The notes: generated by a model from the sequence alone, not told the origin. A stretch of 64,000 nt of DNA from Rhizobium bangladeshense (GCF_001662075.1 NZ_LYPL01000014.1:62001-126000); one strand, 5' to 3'. Counted from the first letter of the stretch, positions 25,873 to 35,190 are shown. Numbers and translations: made by a program.

Positions 25873-25968
25873 CGCGTCGCATCAACTTGATTCGAGCGAC
25901 GCGCATCGGCCTTTGTTTTATGCATTTCGTCGTCCTGGAATCGCTGCACACTTCCGGACGAGATGCAT
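25873..25968. repeat. Two-hairpin intergenic repeat, copy B
   Basis: It matches copy A (17917-18016) block for block: CGCGTCGCATCAACTTGATT with CGAGCGACGCG, then ATGCATTTCGTCG ... CGACGAGATGCAT type arms around TGGAATCGCTGCACACTTCC. It ends on the base before the stop codon of the minus-strand DUF1062 gene at 25969. Confidence 0.85.
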
Positions 25969-26604
25969 TTACAGCGGGCCACCTGCCGCCAGAGGTTTCC
26001 ACAGTCGCTCCCGCTCTGCCTCCATGGCAAGATCGATCGTGACGAGCGTGCCACTCCTGATCCGCCGCCGCATGATGTCAACCCCGCCGGGGTCCGTTCG
26101 ACATAGGCCCTGATCGTGGAGAGCCTGCAGGCGCGAGCGCGACATCTTCAACTCCCCTGCCAGCAAACGATCCAGGCGTATGTTTGTCGGGAACTGGGCT
26201 GTCACTTCGATTTCCAGGCTTGTCCAGCCTGCGCTCTCGCGCCGTACCTCCTTGGCAATGTTGAATTCGGCGAACTCGTCAACGCGCTGTGCTTTGCGCC
26301 GCAGCCCATCGAGATTGAAGGTTTCCGCGCGAATCCAGTCCGGGTCGTTGGAGTGCAACGCGTCGAGCGTCAACGGATCGATGTCGCGGATAGTCCGGCG
26401 CTCGAAGATCGGCCGGTTCCATGTCCTTTCGCAGATCAGGCATTTGTAGATCAGCCAGGCGTCGAGCTTGCGACCGTTGGCATTCAACCGGATCTTGCCG
26501 CTGGATCGGAAAGCTCTGAGGCCTCCGCATCCACCACATGCAATCCATGGCTGGGGCGCTGTCTTGGGGGTGATGGTCCATCGGACCCGAAGCGTCTTGC
26601 ACAT
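25969..26604 (-). CDS. DUF1062 protein
   Basis: Encodes 211 residues from ATG 26604; the frame extends upstream but without a ribosome site or conserved residues. The N-terminal part has paired cysteines (CGGCGGLRAF and YKCLICERTWN), probably a zinc ribbon. A middle INIAKEVRRE-like region and a C-terminal segment (RLDRLLAGELKMSRSRLQALHDQGL) resemble an S4-like or HTH RNA/DNA-binding helix pair. It matches the DUF1062 family in size and cysteine spacing as I recall it. Function unknown. It abuts repeat copy B at its 3' end. Confidence 0.7.
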   Translation of the reverse strand: MCKTLRVRWTITPKTAPQPWIACGGCGGLRAFRSSGKIRLNANGRKLDAWLIYKCLICERTWNRPIFERRTIRDIDPLTLDALHSNDPDWIRAETFNLDGLRRKAQRVDEFAEFNIAKEVRRESAGWTSLEIEVTAQFPTNIRLDRLLAGELKMSRSRLQALHDQGLCRTDPGGVDIMRRRIRSGTLVTIDLAMEAERERLWKPLAAGGPL

Positions 26605-27014
26605 ATCGTCTTGGTCTTCCGTTCGGAAGTCCACCAAGATGGTGCAGGAGAAACCCTTGCGGGCGCGGTATGGCGATGTTGTGGGCGGCTGAAGAGCTGA
26701 GCAGCGGAGCTGCACATGGCACAGTGTAACAATGCCAAACCGGTCTCTCGCCACCACCCGATGAACATGGTCGCATGCCGCCAGCGTCTCGCGTTGCGGC
26801 AGTACGGGTGAAACTGGGGTGAGACCGGTATTTACTTAGGCAAAGTGTGACCTCGATGCGCCAAAGCTCTTCGCGTCCATTGATAACAAATGATCGACGC
26901 GGTGGGGAGGCCCGAAGAGTTCGAGGACCGAGAAGCCGCGGCACTGCGGCATTTTTGCAACTTCATGATGAGATCGCGAATGCGTGCAACCGTGCCTCCG
27001 CCCGTGCGGCTCAA
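26605..27014. other. Non-coding stretch of about 410 bases
   Basis: Lies upstream of the DUF1062 gene and downstream of the FliO-like gene. Open frames here lack ribosome sites and coding character. No repeat, tRNA or terminator was recognised. Confidence 0.4.
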
Positions 27015-28043
27015 TCACTTGTCGCGGTTGACGCTCATCTCGCCAAAAATGCGGGCAACTTCCTTCTGCAGCTCCGTATCGGTGCCGGTGATCGGGGCAA
27101 GCTCGGGATCGCGGCGCGGCAGGTTGGCGGGCTGCGGCGCTGCCTGGCGCGAGGTCTGGTTTGCCGGGGTCGGCACAATGCGCTCGGCCGTTAGATTGTT
27201 CGCCATTTCCTGTTCCAGCACTCGCTGGAAATCACGGCGAATCGCCGCTGCCGATTGCGCAGCCGCTTCATCCACGGGCGTCGCGGGTGCGGTGCGCGGC
27301 GCCGGCATGTCGGGGGCGGAGACATCGGGATCGATGCGCTGCTGCGGCAGCACACGCTGGCGGGCGGCGTCAAGGATTTCGGCGGCGCTCGCCGTATCGT
27401 GATAGGGTGCGGGCTGCGCGACCGGCGGGGCAACCGGTTGTTCCGGCGGACGCGGCTGGGGCGGAGCCGGGCGCGGAGAATGGTCGCGTTCGGCCGACAG
27501 CGGAGCCGTCGCCGGCTCCGCCGGAAGCGGGCTGGTGGCCACCGGCGGCGGCACTGCCGGCTGCGCCGGCGGTTCGGGGCGCGGGCGCGGCTCCGGCGGG
27601 GCTGCGGCCGCGAAGGCGGGCTCGACGGGCGGCTCGGTACGGGCGGCAAGTGGCGGACGGCTTACGGAAACGGGCGGTGTTTCGGGGCGCGGGACGGTTG
27701 CCGGCCGCTCCGCCGCCGGCTCTGGCCGTTTGACGCTTTCGGGCTGTTCGGCCGCCTCGGCCAGGATGCGGCTTTCGATGACGATGTCGGTCGGACCGCC
27801 GATCATAATCAGATGTTCGACGTCGTCACGGCGCACCAGCACCAGCCGGCGGCGGGTATCGACGGCTGCCGCATCCAGCACCTGCAGGCGGGGCTGACGG
27901 TTGCGGCCGCCGCGCACGAAGGGCGAGGGGGCGCGGCTTCGAATCAGCCAGAGCGCCAGAATGAGCAGGAGAAGCGCCAGGCCGACGCCACCGGCCGCAA
28001 GCAGGAAACGGCTGCCGTAAGCTCCGACAAGATCATCGAACAT
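27015..28043 (-). CDS. FliO-like single-pass membrane protein with Pro-rich linker
   Basis: Encodes 342 residues from ATG 28043 (GGAG ribosome site; GTG 28049 is the alternative). One membrane helix (FLLAAGGVGLALLLLILALWL) is followed by a FliO-like cytoplasmic module (RLQVLDAAAVDTRRRLVLVRRDDVEHLIMIGG, conserved across about 45 residues). Then comes ~170 residues of Pro/Ala/Glu linker, and a C-terminal helical end (AIRRDFQRVLEQEMANNL ... ELQKEVARIFGEM). FliO assists assembly of the flagellar export gate, but no flagellar genes are nearby and most of this protein is unlike FliO. It is divergent from cckA. Confidence 0.75.
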   Translation of the reverse strand: MFDDLVGAYGSRFLLAAGGVGLALLLLILALWLIRSRAPSPFVRGGRNRQPRLQVLDAAAVDTRRRLVLVRRDDVEHLIMIGGPTDIVIESRILAEAAEQPESVKRPEPAAERPATVPRPETPPVSVSRPPLAARTEPPVEPAFAAAAPPEPRPRPEPPAQPAVPPPVATSPLPAEPATAPLSAERDHSPRPAPPQPRPPEQPVAPPVAQPAPYHDTASAAEILDAARQRVLPQQRIDPDVSAPDMPAPRTAPATPVDEAAAQSAAAIRRDFQRVLEQEMANNLTAERIVPTPANQTSRQAAPQPANLPRRDPELAPITGTDTELQKEVARIFGEMSVNRDK

Positions 28044-28347
28044 AGTCACTCACTCCATTTCGCATTCGGCACATATTGACGACTTTTCCGTTCCTTAAAC
28101 AAGGGCCGAAGGTCCTGTCCAGTGACGCACGAAGGCGATTTCCTACTGTGCCGGATGACGGCTGCCGTCTTGCGCAGGGGCAGCCGCGGCGGCTCGACAG
28201 GCAGATGGCGCTCTAGCCTGTGAATTCAAGCAGTCTTGCCGGTGACCGGTGTTTTTGCCGGCGTGGCAAATTGCTAAGAAGGAAAGAGTGCCTGATTCCT
28301 GCTTCGTGTTCGTGCTATGAAATGGGAAGGGCGTATGCGAGGAATAC
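28044..28347. other. Divergent promoter region between the FliO-like gene and cckA
   Basis: Just over 300 bases without a credible gene. It must hold the promoters of both flanking genes. A GAGGAATAC ribosome site precedes the cckA ATG. No TTAA-N7-TTAA box was found. Confidence 0.5.
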
Positions 28348-30951
28348 ATGACGAAACCGCGTCAGGCCGACGACTATAACGCACCGCTTGTGGATCGTGG
28401 GGGGCGTTCTGGCACGGTTTTGCGCATCCTTCTGTTGGCGCTCGTGCTGATCGCGGCAGCCGGCGCCTTCGTCGTCTTCAAAAGATCACTCGACAACGAG
28501 ATGGTGCTCGGTGGCCTCGGCGTACTCGCCATGGTCGGCATCTTCTTCCTGGTCTCCTCGGTCATCGGCTTCATCGAGGTGATGCCGCAGCACCAGTCCG
28601 ACAGCCTGGCGCGCGCCTTTCTCAACAGCCATCCGGACGGCACGCTGATCACCGACGACAAGGGACGGATCATTTATGCCAACGCTGCCTACGGCGCGCT
28701 GACCGGCGCGCGCAAGGCGACCGAGGTGCAGACGCTTGAAACGCTGCTGTCGCGCCATCGCGAGTCGAACGAGGCGCTCTACCGGCTGGTCAACGGTCTG
28801 CGGGAGGGCAAGGAGGGCCGTGAGGAATTCCGTCTGCTGCGCGCCGTCGGCCCCGGCTCCAACAGCTCGGGCGCGCATTGGTACCGGCTGAAGGCGCGGC
28901 TGCTGCATCAGGAGGATAATGGCGGCAAGCCGCTGCAGATCTGGCAGATCACCGACATCACCGCCGAACGCGACGATCAGGAGCGATTCTTCAAGGAGCT
29001 GCAGAACGCGATCGACTATCTCGATCACGCACCCGCCGGCTTCTTCTCCGCCGGCCGCAAGGGCGAAATCTTCTACCTGAATGCGACGCTCGCCGAGTGG
29101 CTGGGCCTCGACCTGACCAAGTTCCTGCCGGGTTCGATGTCTATCGGCGACCTGGTGGCGGGCGAGGGGCTGGCACTGATCCAGTCGGTGCAGGCCGAAC
29201 CCGGCCTGAAGAAGACCGTGACGCTCGATCTCGATTTGCGCAAGACCAACGGCCAGAGCCTGCCGGTGCAGATCATCCACAGCGTCACCTCGATGCGCGA
29301 CGGCGCGCCCGGCGAAAGCCGGACGATCGTGCTGGCGCGCGAAAAGAGCAGCGAGAGCGGCCAGTCCGCTTCGGCCGCTGCCATGCGCTTTACGCGCTTC
29401 TTCAACAACACGCCGATGGCGATCGCCTCGGTTGATGGCGAAGGCCGCATTCTGCGCACCAATGCGCCGTTCCTGAAGCTGTTTTCCGGCGTCGTGTCGC
29501 GCGACGATCTCGAGAAATCACCCTCTCTCGAAACCATCGTGCAGGAGAGCGACCGGCCGCAGCTGGCCGCGGCGCTGGCGGCGGCCAAGGACCGCCAGGG
29601 CGACATCGCGCCGCTCGACACCCGCACGCCGACCGACGAGGCGCGCTATTTCCGCTTCTATGTCAATGCCGTCATCGATCAGAGCGACGAGGCGCCGGAA
29701 GAGGCGGCAATCGTCTATGCTGTCGAGGTGACCGAGCAGAAGGCACTGGAAGCGCAGATGGCGCAGACGCAGAAAATGAACGCAGTCGGAACGCTCGCCG
29801 GCGGCATCGCGCACGATTTCAACAATGTGCTAACAGCGATCCTGCTGTCGTCCGACCATCTGCTGCTGCAGGCACGTCCTTCCGATGCGAGCTTCGCCGA
29901 CCTGATGGAGATCAAGCGCAACGCCAATCGCGCCGCCGTGCTAGTGCGCCAGCTGCTTGCCTTCTCGCGCAAGCAAACGATGCGGCCCTCGGTGCTGAAC
30001 CTGACGGATGTGGTCGGCGACCTGCGCATGCTGGTCGACCGGCTGCTCTCCGGCACCAACGTCAAGCTCGACGTGCAATATGGCCGGGATCTGTGGCCTG
30101 TCAAAACCGACCTGTCGCAGTTCGAGCAGGTGCTGATCAATCTCTGTGTCAATGCGCGCGATGCCATGCCTGATGGCGGCACGCTGACGCTGCGCACCCG
30201 CAATCTGACGGCAGCCGAGGTCTCCGCCTTCAACTATTCCTACATGCCCGCCGAGGACATGGTGCTGGTCGAGGTCACCGATACCGGCACCGGCATCGCG
30301 CCTGAGATCATGGACAAGATCTTCGAACCCTTTTTCACCACCAAGGATGTCGGCAAAGGCACCGGGCTTGGGCTTGCCATGGTCTATGGCATCGTCAAGC
30401 AATCGGGCGGCTACATCCAACCGGAATCCGAAGTCGGCAAAGGCACGACCTTCCGCGTTTTCCTGCCGCGCCATATCCCAGAGCCGGCGGTTGCCGCCGA
30501 AGCCGGCGCGATCGACAGCGCCATTGCCGCAGTCGGCACGCCCCCTGAGGCGCCTGCCGCGCAGCAGCCCGAGGACCTGACAGGCTCGGCCGTCGTTCTT
30601 CTCGTCGAGGACGAGGAGGCAGTGCGCCGGGGCGGTAAGCGGATGCTGGAAACGCGCGGCTACACCGTGCATGAGGCGGGCTCGGGCGTCGAGGCGCTGA
30701 GCATCATGGAAGAGCTCGAGGGCAAGGTCGACATCGTCGTTTCCGACGTCGTGATGCCCGAAATGGACGGCCCGACGCTGCTGCGTGAGCTGCGCAAGTA
30801 CTATCCCGACCTGAAATTCATATTCGTCTCCGGCTATGCCGAGGATGCTTTTGCCCGCAACCTGCCGCCGGATGCGAAATTCGGCTTCCTGCCGAAGCCG
30901 TTTTCGCTGAAGCAGCTGGCTGTGGTGGTCAAGGAGACGCTGGATAGTTAG
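28348..30951 (+). CDS. cckA: CckA hybrid sensor kinase of the CtrA phosphorelay
   Basis: Encodes 867 residues. Two membrane helices lie at about 27-46 and 52-75. Then come PAS-type sensor regions (about 85-200, 220-320, 345-470), the dimerisation helix with phosphorylated His489 (GTLAGGIAHDFNNVLTAI), a HATPase_c domain (LINLCVNARDAMPDGG; EVTDTGTGIAPE; GKGTGLGLAMVYGIVKQ), and a C-terminal receiver with Asp800 (VVSDVVMPEMDGP). In alphaproteobacteria CckA passes phosphate through ChpT to CtrA and CpdR to control the cell cycle, and is essential in several species. The full domain order and length match CckA. No chpT lies in this window. Confidence 0.95.
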   Translation: MTKPRQADDYNAPLVDRGGRSGTVLRILLLALVLIAAAGAFVVFKRSLDNEMVLGGLGVLAMVGIFFLVSSVIGFIEVMPQHQSDSLARAFLNSHPDGTLITDDKGRIIYANAAYGALTGARKATEVQTLETLLSRHRESNEALYRLVNGLREGKEGREEFRLLRAVGPGSNSSGAHWYRLKARLLHQEDNGGKPLQIWQITDITAERDDQERFFKELQNAIDYLDHAPAGFFSAGRKGEIFYLNATLAEWLGLDLTKFLPGSMSIGDLVAGEGLALIQSVQAEPGLKKTVTLDLDLRKTNGQSLPVQIIHSVTSMRDGAPGESRTIVLAREKSSESGQSASAAAMRFTRFFNNTPMAIASVDGEGRILRTNAPFLKLFSGVVSRDDLEKSPSLETIVQESDRPQLAAALAAAKDRQGDIAPLDTRTPTDEARYFRFYVNAVIDQSDEAPEEAAIVYAVEVTEQKALEAQMAQTQKMNAVGTLAGGIAHDFNNVLTAILLSSDHLLLQARPSDASFADLMEIKRNANRAAVLVRQLLAFSRKQTMRPSVLNLTDVVGDLRMLVDRLLSGTNVKLDVQYGRDLWPVKTDLSQFEQVLINLCVNARDAMPDGGTLTLRTRNLTAAEVSAFNYSYMPAEDMVLVEVTDTGTGIAPEIMDKIFEPFFTTKDVGKGTGLGLAMVYGIVKQSGGYIQPESEVGKGTTFRVFLPRHIPEPAVAAEAGAIDSAIAAVGTPPEAPAAQQPEDLTGSAVVLLVEDEEAVRRGGKRMLETRGYTVHEAGSGVEALSIMEELEGKVDIVVSDVVMPEMDGPTLLRELRKYYPDLKFIFVSGYAEDAFARNLPPDAKFGFLPKPFSLKQLAVVVKETLDS

Positions 30952-31181
30952 CAGCTGGGCCGTGAATATCAACTGAGTGGCTGAGAGGGGGTAAGCGGGC
31001 TAGACGATGTCGTTGAGCCCATCAATGCGCTCCATCTTGATCCCTGAGCGGAGCGGTCCTATAAGACAGACCATGGCAACACACCTCTGATTGGCCGCGC
31101 CTTGCGGCATTGAGCGACGCGCAGTCCTGCACGACACCGCGGGGCCACTGCCACTTGCCAACCAAGATCAGAGATTTTCCA

Positions 31182-31685
31182 ATGCCCACACTTTACCTCA
31201 CTTGCGGTCTTCCCGGTTCAGGGAAGACGTCGCTCGCCAGCATTATCGAACATGAAGCATCTGCCCTTCGTCTGACCGGAGACGACTGGATGCACAAGCT
31301 TTACCCCGGCATCTCTACTCCAGAAGCAGAAACCGGTCCGTGCCGAGGTAGAGTCGAGAGCTTACAATGGCAGATCGCTCTGCGTGCCATCAGGCTTCAG
31401 TGTAACGTTGTGGTGGATTGGGGCGTATGGTCACGGGCAGAACGCGACGCCTGCCGGAACGAAGCTCGCGCGGCTGGTGCCCTGGTCGTTCTCTGCTTCC
31501 TCGACGTTCCCTTTGATGAGCTTTGGGACCGGGTCTCGCGACGAAACGCCGAGCTTCCAGTCGGCGCGTTCGAGATCTCGCGGCCGGACCTGCTTAGGTG
31601 GTCGAAGCTGTTCGAGCCGCCAACTGCCGAGGAGTTGGCGCTTTACGATCGGCAAAGCTATCCAGCCGTCACCGCCCTTACCTGA
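31182..31685 (+). CDS. Small P-loop kinase-like ATPase (AAA_33 type), second copy
   Basis: Encodes 167 residues. Walker A is TCGLPGSGKTSLAS, followed by LTGDDWMHKLYP, NVVVDWGVWSRAERD, and a lid segment (DELWDRVSRRNAEL). This is the pattern of AAA_33 kinases that phosphorylate small molecules or antibiotics; the substrate is unknown. It shares only the general family pattern with the gene at 7887. ATG 31182 is chosen because the Walker A strand starts directly after it. It stands alone between cckA and psuG. Codon choice looks slightly less GC-biased than its neighbours, which might indicate transfer. Confidence 0.8.
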   Translation: MPTLYLTCGLPGSGKTSLASIIEHEASALRLTGDDWMHKLYPGISTPEAETGPCRGRVESLQWQIALRAIRLQCNVVVDWGVWSRAERDACRNEARAAGALVVLCFLDVPFDELWDRVSRRNAELPVGAFEISRPDLLRWSKLFEPPTAEELALYDRQSYPAVTALT

Positions 31686-31840
31686 TACGCCACACCCCCT
31701 GGCCCGCCACCCATCTCCCCACGGGCTGCGGCGCGGGAGGAGCAAGCTCGATCTCCCGGTTTAGGAAGATGGCCGGCGGGCCATGGGTGCATCACGGCAG
31801 AACAATTGTTGCGGGATGGGCCGGCGAAGCCGATAATCCC

Positions 31841-32767
31841 TTATTCCCCGAGCGCCACGGCAATCTCCGCCGCCAGCCGCGCATTGTTCTCGACAAGCGC
31901 AATATTCGTCTTCAGACTCTGGCCGTCCGTCAGATCGAAGATCGTCGAGAGCAGATAGGGGGTCACCGCCTTGCCGGTCACTTCGTCGCGCTCGGCGCTG
32001 TCGAGTGCGCGCTCGATATAGATCTCCATCTCTTCGCGCGGGATCTCGTCGGCCTCGGGCACCGGATTGGCGATCAGCATGCCGCCATTGATGCCGAGCT
32101 GCTCGCGCACCGTCTGGAAGTTGGCGATGGCCGCCGGGCTGTTCAGCGACAGCGGGCTGCGAAGCCCCGAGGAGCGCGACCAGAAGGCGGGGAATTCTTC
32201 GCTCTCATAGGTGACGACGGGCACGCCGCGGGTTTCCAGCACTTCCAGCGTCTTCGGAATGTCGAGAATTGCCTTGGCGCCGGCGCAGACGACGATGACG
32301 CCGGTGCGGGCCAGTTCCTCGAGATCGGCCGAGATATCGAAGCTTTCCTCGGCGCCGCGGTGCACGCCGCCAATGCCGCCTGTGGCAAAGACGCGGATGC
32401 CGGCGCGCGCCGCCGCGATCATCGTCGCTGCGACCGTGGTGGCGCCGGTGCGGCGCTCGGCGATCGCAAAGGCGAGATCGGCGCGCGACACCTTCATCAC
32501 GTCGGTCGCCTTGGCGAGCTGCTCCAGTTCGCCGGCTTCAAGGCCGATATGCAGCGTGCCGTGAATGACGGCGATCGTTGCCGGTACGGCACCCTGTTCG
32601 CGAATGATCGCCTCGACGCTGCGGGCCATCTCGATATTGCCGGGATAGGGCATGCCGTGGGTGATGATGGTCGATTCCAACGCCACCAACGGCGCGCCGC
32701 GCTGCTTGGCGCTGGCGACCTCCTTCGAATAGGCGATCGGCAGAAGAGGGGAGATGGGCTGGGTCAT
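31841..32767 (-). CDS. psuG: Pseudouridine-5'-phosphate glycosidase
   Basis: Encodes 308 residues from ATG 32767, 8 bases after AGGAC. It splits pseudouridine 5'-phosphate into uracil and ribose 5-phosphate. Signature segments are ALESTIITHGMPYPGN, TIAVIHGTLHIGL, KVSRADLAFAIAERRTGATT, ATGGIGGVHRGAEESFDISADL and ANPVPEADEIP. It lies 89 bases after psuK on the same strand, and the two enzymes act consecutively. Confidence 0.95.
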   Translation of the reverse strand: MTQPISPLLPIAYSKEVASAKQRGAPLVALESTIITHGMPYPGNIEMARSVEAIIREQGAVPATIAVIHGTLHIGLEAGELEQLAKATDVMKVSRADLAFAIAERRTGATTVAATMIAAARAGIRVFATGGIGGVHRGAEESFDISADLEELARTGVIVVCAGAKAILDIPKTLEVLETRGVPVVTYESEEFPAFWSRSSGLRSPLSLNSPAAIANFQTVREQLGINGGMLIANPVPEADEIPREEMEIYIERALDSAERDEVTGKAVTPYLLSTIFDLTDGQSLKTNIALVENNARLAAEIAVALGE

Positions 32768-32856
32768 AATCTTGTCCTGTCGTCGATAGAGCATGATGCC
32801 AAATGTGTCGGCGGTTTTTCCGACGACATAATGCTCGACAATTTCATTTGGCCGCT

Positions 32857-33801
32857 TCAATGCAGAATTCTGATCTGGGGAACAAGGGCAAGCGCCTCAT
32901 TCAGCAGATCCGGCGTCAGATTTTCGTTGACGGCATGCGGCGACTGCACAGTCAGCGCTGCGGCCGCGGTGCCGTGGCGGATAGCTTCCTCAAGCGGCAG
33001 GCCGCGCATCAAGGCGGCGAGCGTGCCGGCGGCAAGGGAATCGCCGGCGCCGGTCACATCGGCGAGGGTCTCGGCGATCGGCGGCTGCAACGTCACGGCG
33101 CGGCCGTCGTAAAACGCCACCAACTCGCGCTGGCCGCGGGTGACGACGGCGCTTCGGATGCCGATCTCGTTCAGAAGCGGCGGCCAGCCGCCGGCGTCTT
33201 CCGGCCGCTCACCGATAAGGGCTGCCGCTTCGGCCTCGTTCAGGAACAGGTAGTCGATATCCGCGATGCAGGATTTCAGCCTGACGACCTTGGCCGGCGA
33301 AATGGCGATCGCCGCGACGGGCTTGGCCAGCGACCGTGCCTTGGCGACGATTGCAGCGATCGTCTCTTCCGGCAGATTGGCATCGAAAAGAATGAGATCA
33401 TGCGCGGCGAAGGCTTCGCGCACCCAGCGGATGGAAAGACGCCGCGGCACGAAGAAGCGGTAGAGATCCATGTCGGCAAGGGCAATCACCAGGTTGCCGT
33501 CCCTCTCGATAATCGCGGTATAGCTCGGTGTCTTGCGGTCGAGAAAGACGAAGGGCCGGTCGTCGATGCCGGCAAAATCGGCGGCTTCGCCGACCATCTC
33601 GCCGATGGGATCGCCGCCGCGCGGCGAAATCATCGTCACTTGAAACCCGAGCCTCGCAAGGTTGCGCGCCGCATTGAAGCCGCCGCCGCCCGGCTCCTCG
33701 AACCAGGTGCCCGGATTGCTGGCGCCCGGTGCCGTTTCCCCGGAAATGCGGCCGCGCCGGTCGATATGGGCACCGCCGAGAACAAGAATCTTTTTCTTCA
33801 T
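32857..33801 (-). CDS. psuK: PfkB-family kinase, probable pseudouridine kinase
   Basis: Encodes 314 residues from ATG 33801, after AAGGCGG. The N-terminal VLGGAHIDRRGRISG and GGGGFNAARNLARLGF are the first PfkB signature; DVTGAGDSLAAGTLAAL is the second, with the catalytic aspartate. The family phosphorylates sugars and nucleosides; the adjacent psuG makes pseudouridine the likely substrate. It is divergent from recA. Confidence 0.92.
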   Translation of the reverse strand: MKKKILVLGGAHIDRRGRISGETAPGASNPGTWFEEPGGGGFNAARNLARLGFQVTMISPRGGDPIGEMVGEAADFAGIDDRPFVFLDRKTPSYTAIIERDGNLVIALADMDLYRFFVPRRLSIRWVREAFAAHDLILFDANLPEETIAAIVAKARSLAKPVAAIAISPAKVVRLKSCIADIDYLFLNEAEAAALIGERPEDAGGWPPLLNEIGIRSAVVTRGQRELVAFYDGRAVTLQPPIAETLADVTGAGDSLAAGTLAALMRGLPLEEAIRHGTAAAALTVQSPHAVNENLTPDLLNEALALVPQIRILH

Positions 33802-33968
33802 TTCAACCGCCTTCCGATGCCCCAAGCGCGAATCGAGACAAAGCCTCCCTGGCGTGGTAACGCCGGCGCATCCGGCCTAAGCCGTTGCTTTGCATCGATA
33901 AAACAAATATAGAACACAGGCTGTTTTACCTTTTTCTTTCAATCGTTTGATCGCCTATTGCGAGAGTG

Positions 33969-33983
33969 GAACAAATGGGGTAC
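33969..33983. promoter_or_regulatory. SOS (LexA) operator of recA, GAAC-N7-GTAC
   Basis: GAAC AAATGGG GTAC lies 48 bases before the recA ATG. GAAC-N7-GTAC is the operator reported for R. etli, S. meliloti and A. tumefaciens recA. It overlaps TTG-N11-CAA, the motif proposed earlier. Both are read directly from the sequence. Confidence 0.85.
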
Positions 33984-34030
33984 AAACTCGACATTGCTTG
34001 GGCGGCTTCAATAACCTAAAGGTGGATCAG

Positions 34031-35119
34031 ATGTCTCAGAATTCATTGCGGCTGGTAGAGGACAAATCGGTGGACAAAAGCAAGGCGCTTGAAGCGGCAC
34101 TCTCACAGATAGAGCGGTCGTTCGGCAAGGGCTCGATCATGAAACTCGGTTCCAACGAGAACGTCATCGAAATCGAGACGATTTCGACGGGTTCGCTTGG
34201 GCTCGATATCGCGCTTGGCGTCGGCGGCCTGCCGAAGGGCCGCATCATCGAAATCTACGGGCCGGAAAGCTCGGGCAAGACGACGCTTGCGCTGCAGACC
34301 ATTGCGGAATCGCAGAAGAAGGGCGGCATCTGCGCCTTTGTCGACGCCGAACATGCGCTCGATCCCGTTTATGCCCGCAAGCTGGGCGTCGATCTCCAAA
34401 ACCTTCTGATCTCGCAGCCCGATACCGGCGAGCAGGCGCTTGAGATCACCGATACGCTGGTGCGTTCCGGGGCCGTCGACGTTCTGGTCGTCGACTCGGT
34501 CGCCGCACTGACGCCGCGCGCCGAAATCGAAGGCGAAATGGGCGACAGCCTTCCCGGCCTGCAGGCACGCCTGATGAGCCAGGCGCTGCGAAAGCTTACC
34601 GCCTCGATCTCCAAGTCGAATACCATGGTGATCTTCATCAATCAGATTCGCATGAAGATCGGCGTCATGTTCGGTTCGCCGGAAACGACGACGGGCGGCA
34701 ATGCGCTGAAATTCTATGCCTCCGTGCGCCTTGACATCCGCCGCATCGGCTCGGTCAAGGAGCGCGAAGAGGTGGTCGGCAACCAGACCCGCGTCAAGGT
34801 CGTCAAGAACAAGATGGCGCCTCCCTTCAAGCAGGTCGAATTCGACATCATGTATGGAGAAGGCGTATCGAAGACCGGCGAACTCGTCGATCTCGGCGTC
34901 AAAGCCGGAATCGTGGAAAAGTCGGGCGCCTGGTTCTCCTATAACAGCCAGCGTCTCGGCCAGGGCCGCGAAAACGCCAAGACTTTTCTGCGCGACAATC
35001 CGGATCTCGCCCGCGAGATCGAACTGGCGCTGCGCCAGAATGCCGGTCTCATCGCCGACCGCTTCCTGCAGAACGGCGGACCGGATGCGGATGACGGCGA
35101 TGCCGCCGCGGACATGTAA
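34031..35119 (+). CDS. recA: Recombinase RecA
   Basis: Encodes 362 residues from ATG 34031 (AAGGTGG site). It forms filaments on single-stranded DNA, drives homologous recombination, and stimulates LexA self-cleavage. Landmarks: GPESSGKTTLALQ (Walker A), CAFVDAEHALDPVYA, LVVDSVAALTPRAEIEGEMGD is the conserved block around Walker B (only part cited), MIFINQIRMKIGV-type loop (VIFINQIRMKIG), and GGNALKFYASVRLDIRR. The acidic C-tail (DADDGDAAADM) is typical. An SOS operator lies upstream and a terminator downstream. Confidence 0.98.
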   Translation: MSQNSLRLVEDKSVDKSKALEAALSQIERSFGKGSIMKLGSNENVIEIETISTGSLGLDIALGVGGLPKGRIIEIYGPESSGKTTLALQTIAESQKKGGICAFVDAEHALDPVYARKLGVDLQNLLISQPDTGEQALEITDTLVRSGAVDVLVVDSVAALTPRAEIEGEMGDSLPGLQARLMSQALRKLTASISKSNTMVIFINQIRMKIGVMFGSPETTTGGNALKFYASVRLDIRRIGSVKEREEVVGNQTRVKVVKNKMAPPFKQVEFDIMYGEGVSKTGELVDLGVKAGIVEKSGAWFSYNSQRLGQGRENAKTFLRDNPDLAREIELALRQNAGLIADRFLQNGGPDADDGDAAADM

Positions 35120-35151
35120 GTCTCGCGCCTGACTCTTATCGGATATCTCCG

Positions 35152-35190
35152 CCGGCCGCATTCCTGATGAGAATGCGGCCGGTTTTGTTT
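35152..35190 (+). terminator. Rho-independent terminator of recA
   Basis: A hairpin CCGGCCGCATTC / GAATGCGGCCGG followed by TTTTGTTT, 33 bases after the recA stop. Confidence 0.9.

Noticed and set aside
31841..33801. Mobile or toxin-antitoxin locus next to the kinase at 31182
   Set aside because: The neighbouring genes are a standard pseudouridine catabolic pair, with no toxin or antitoxin features.
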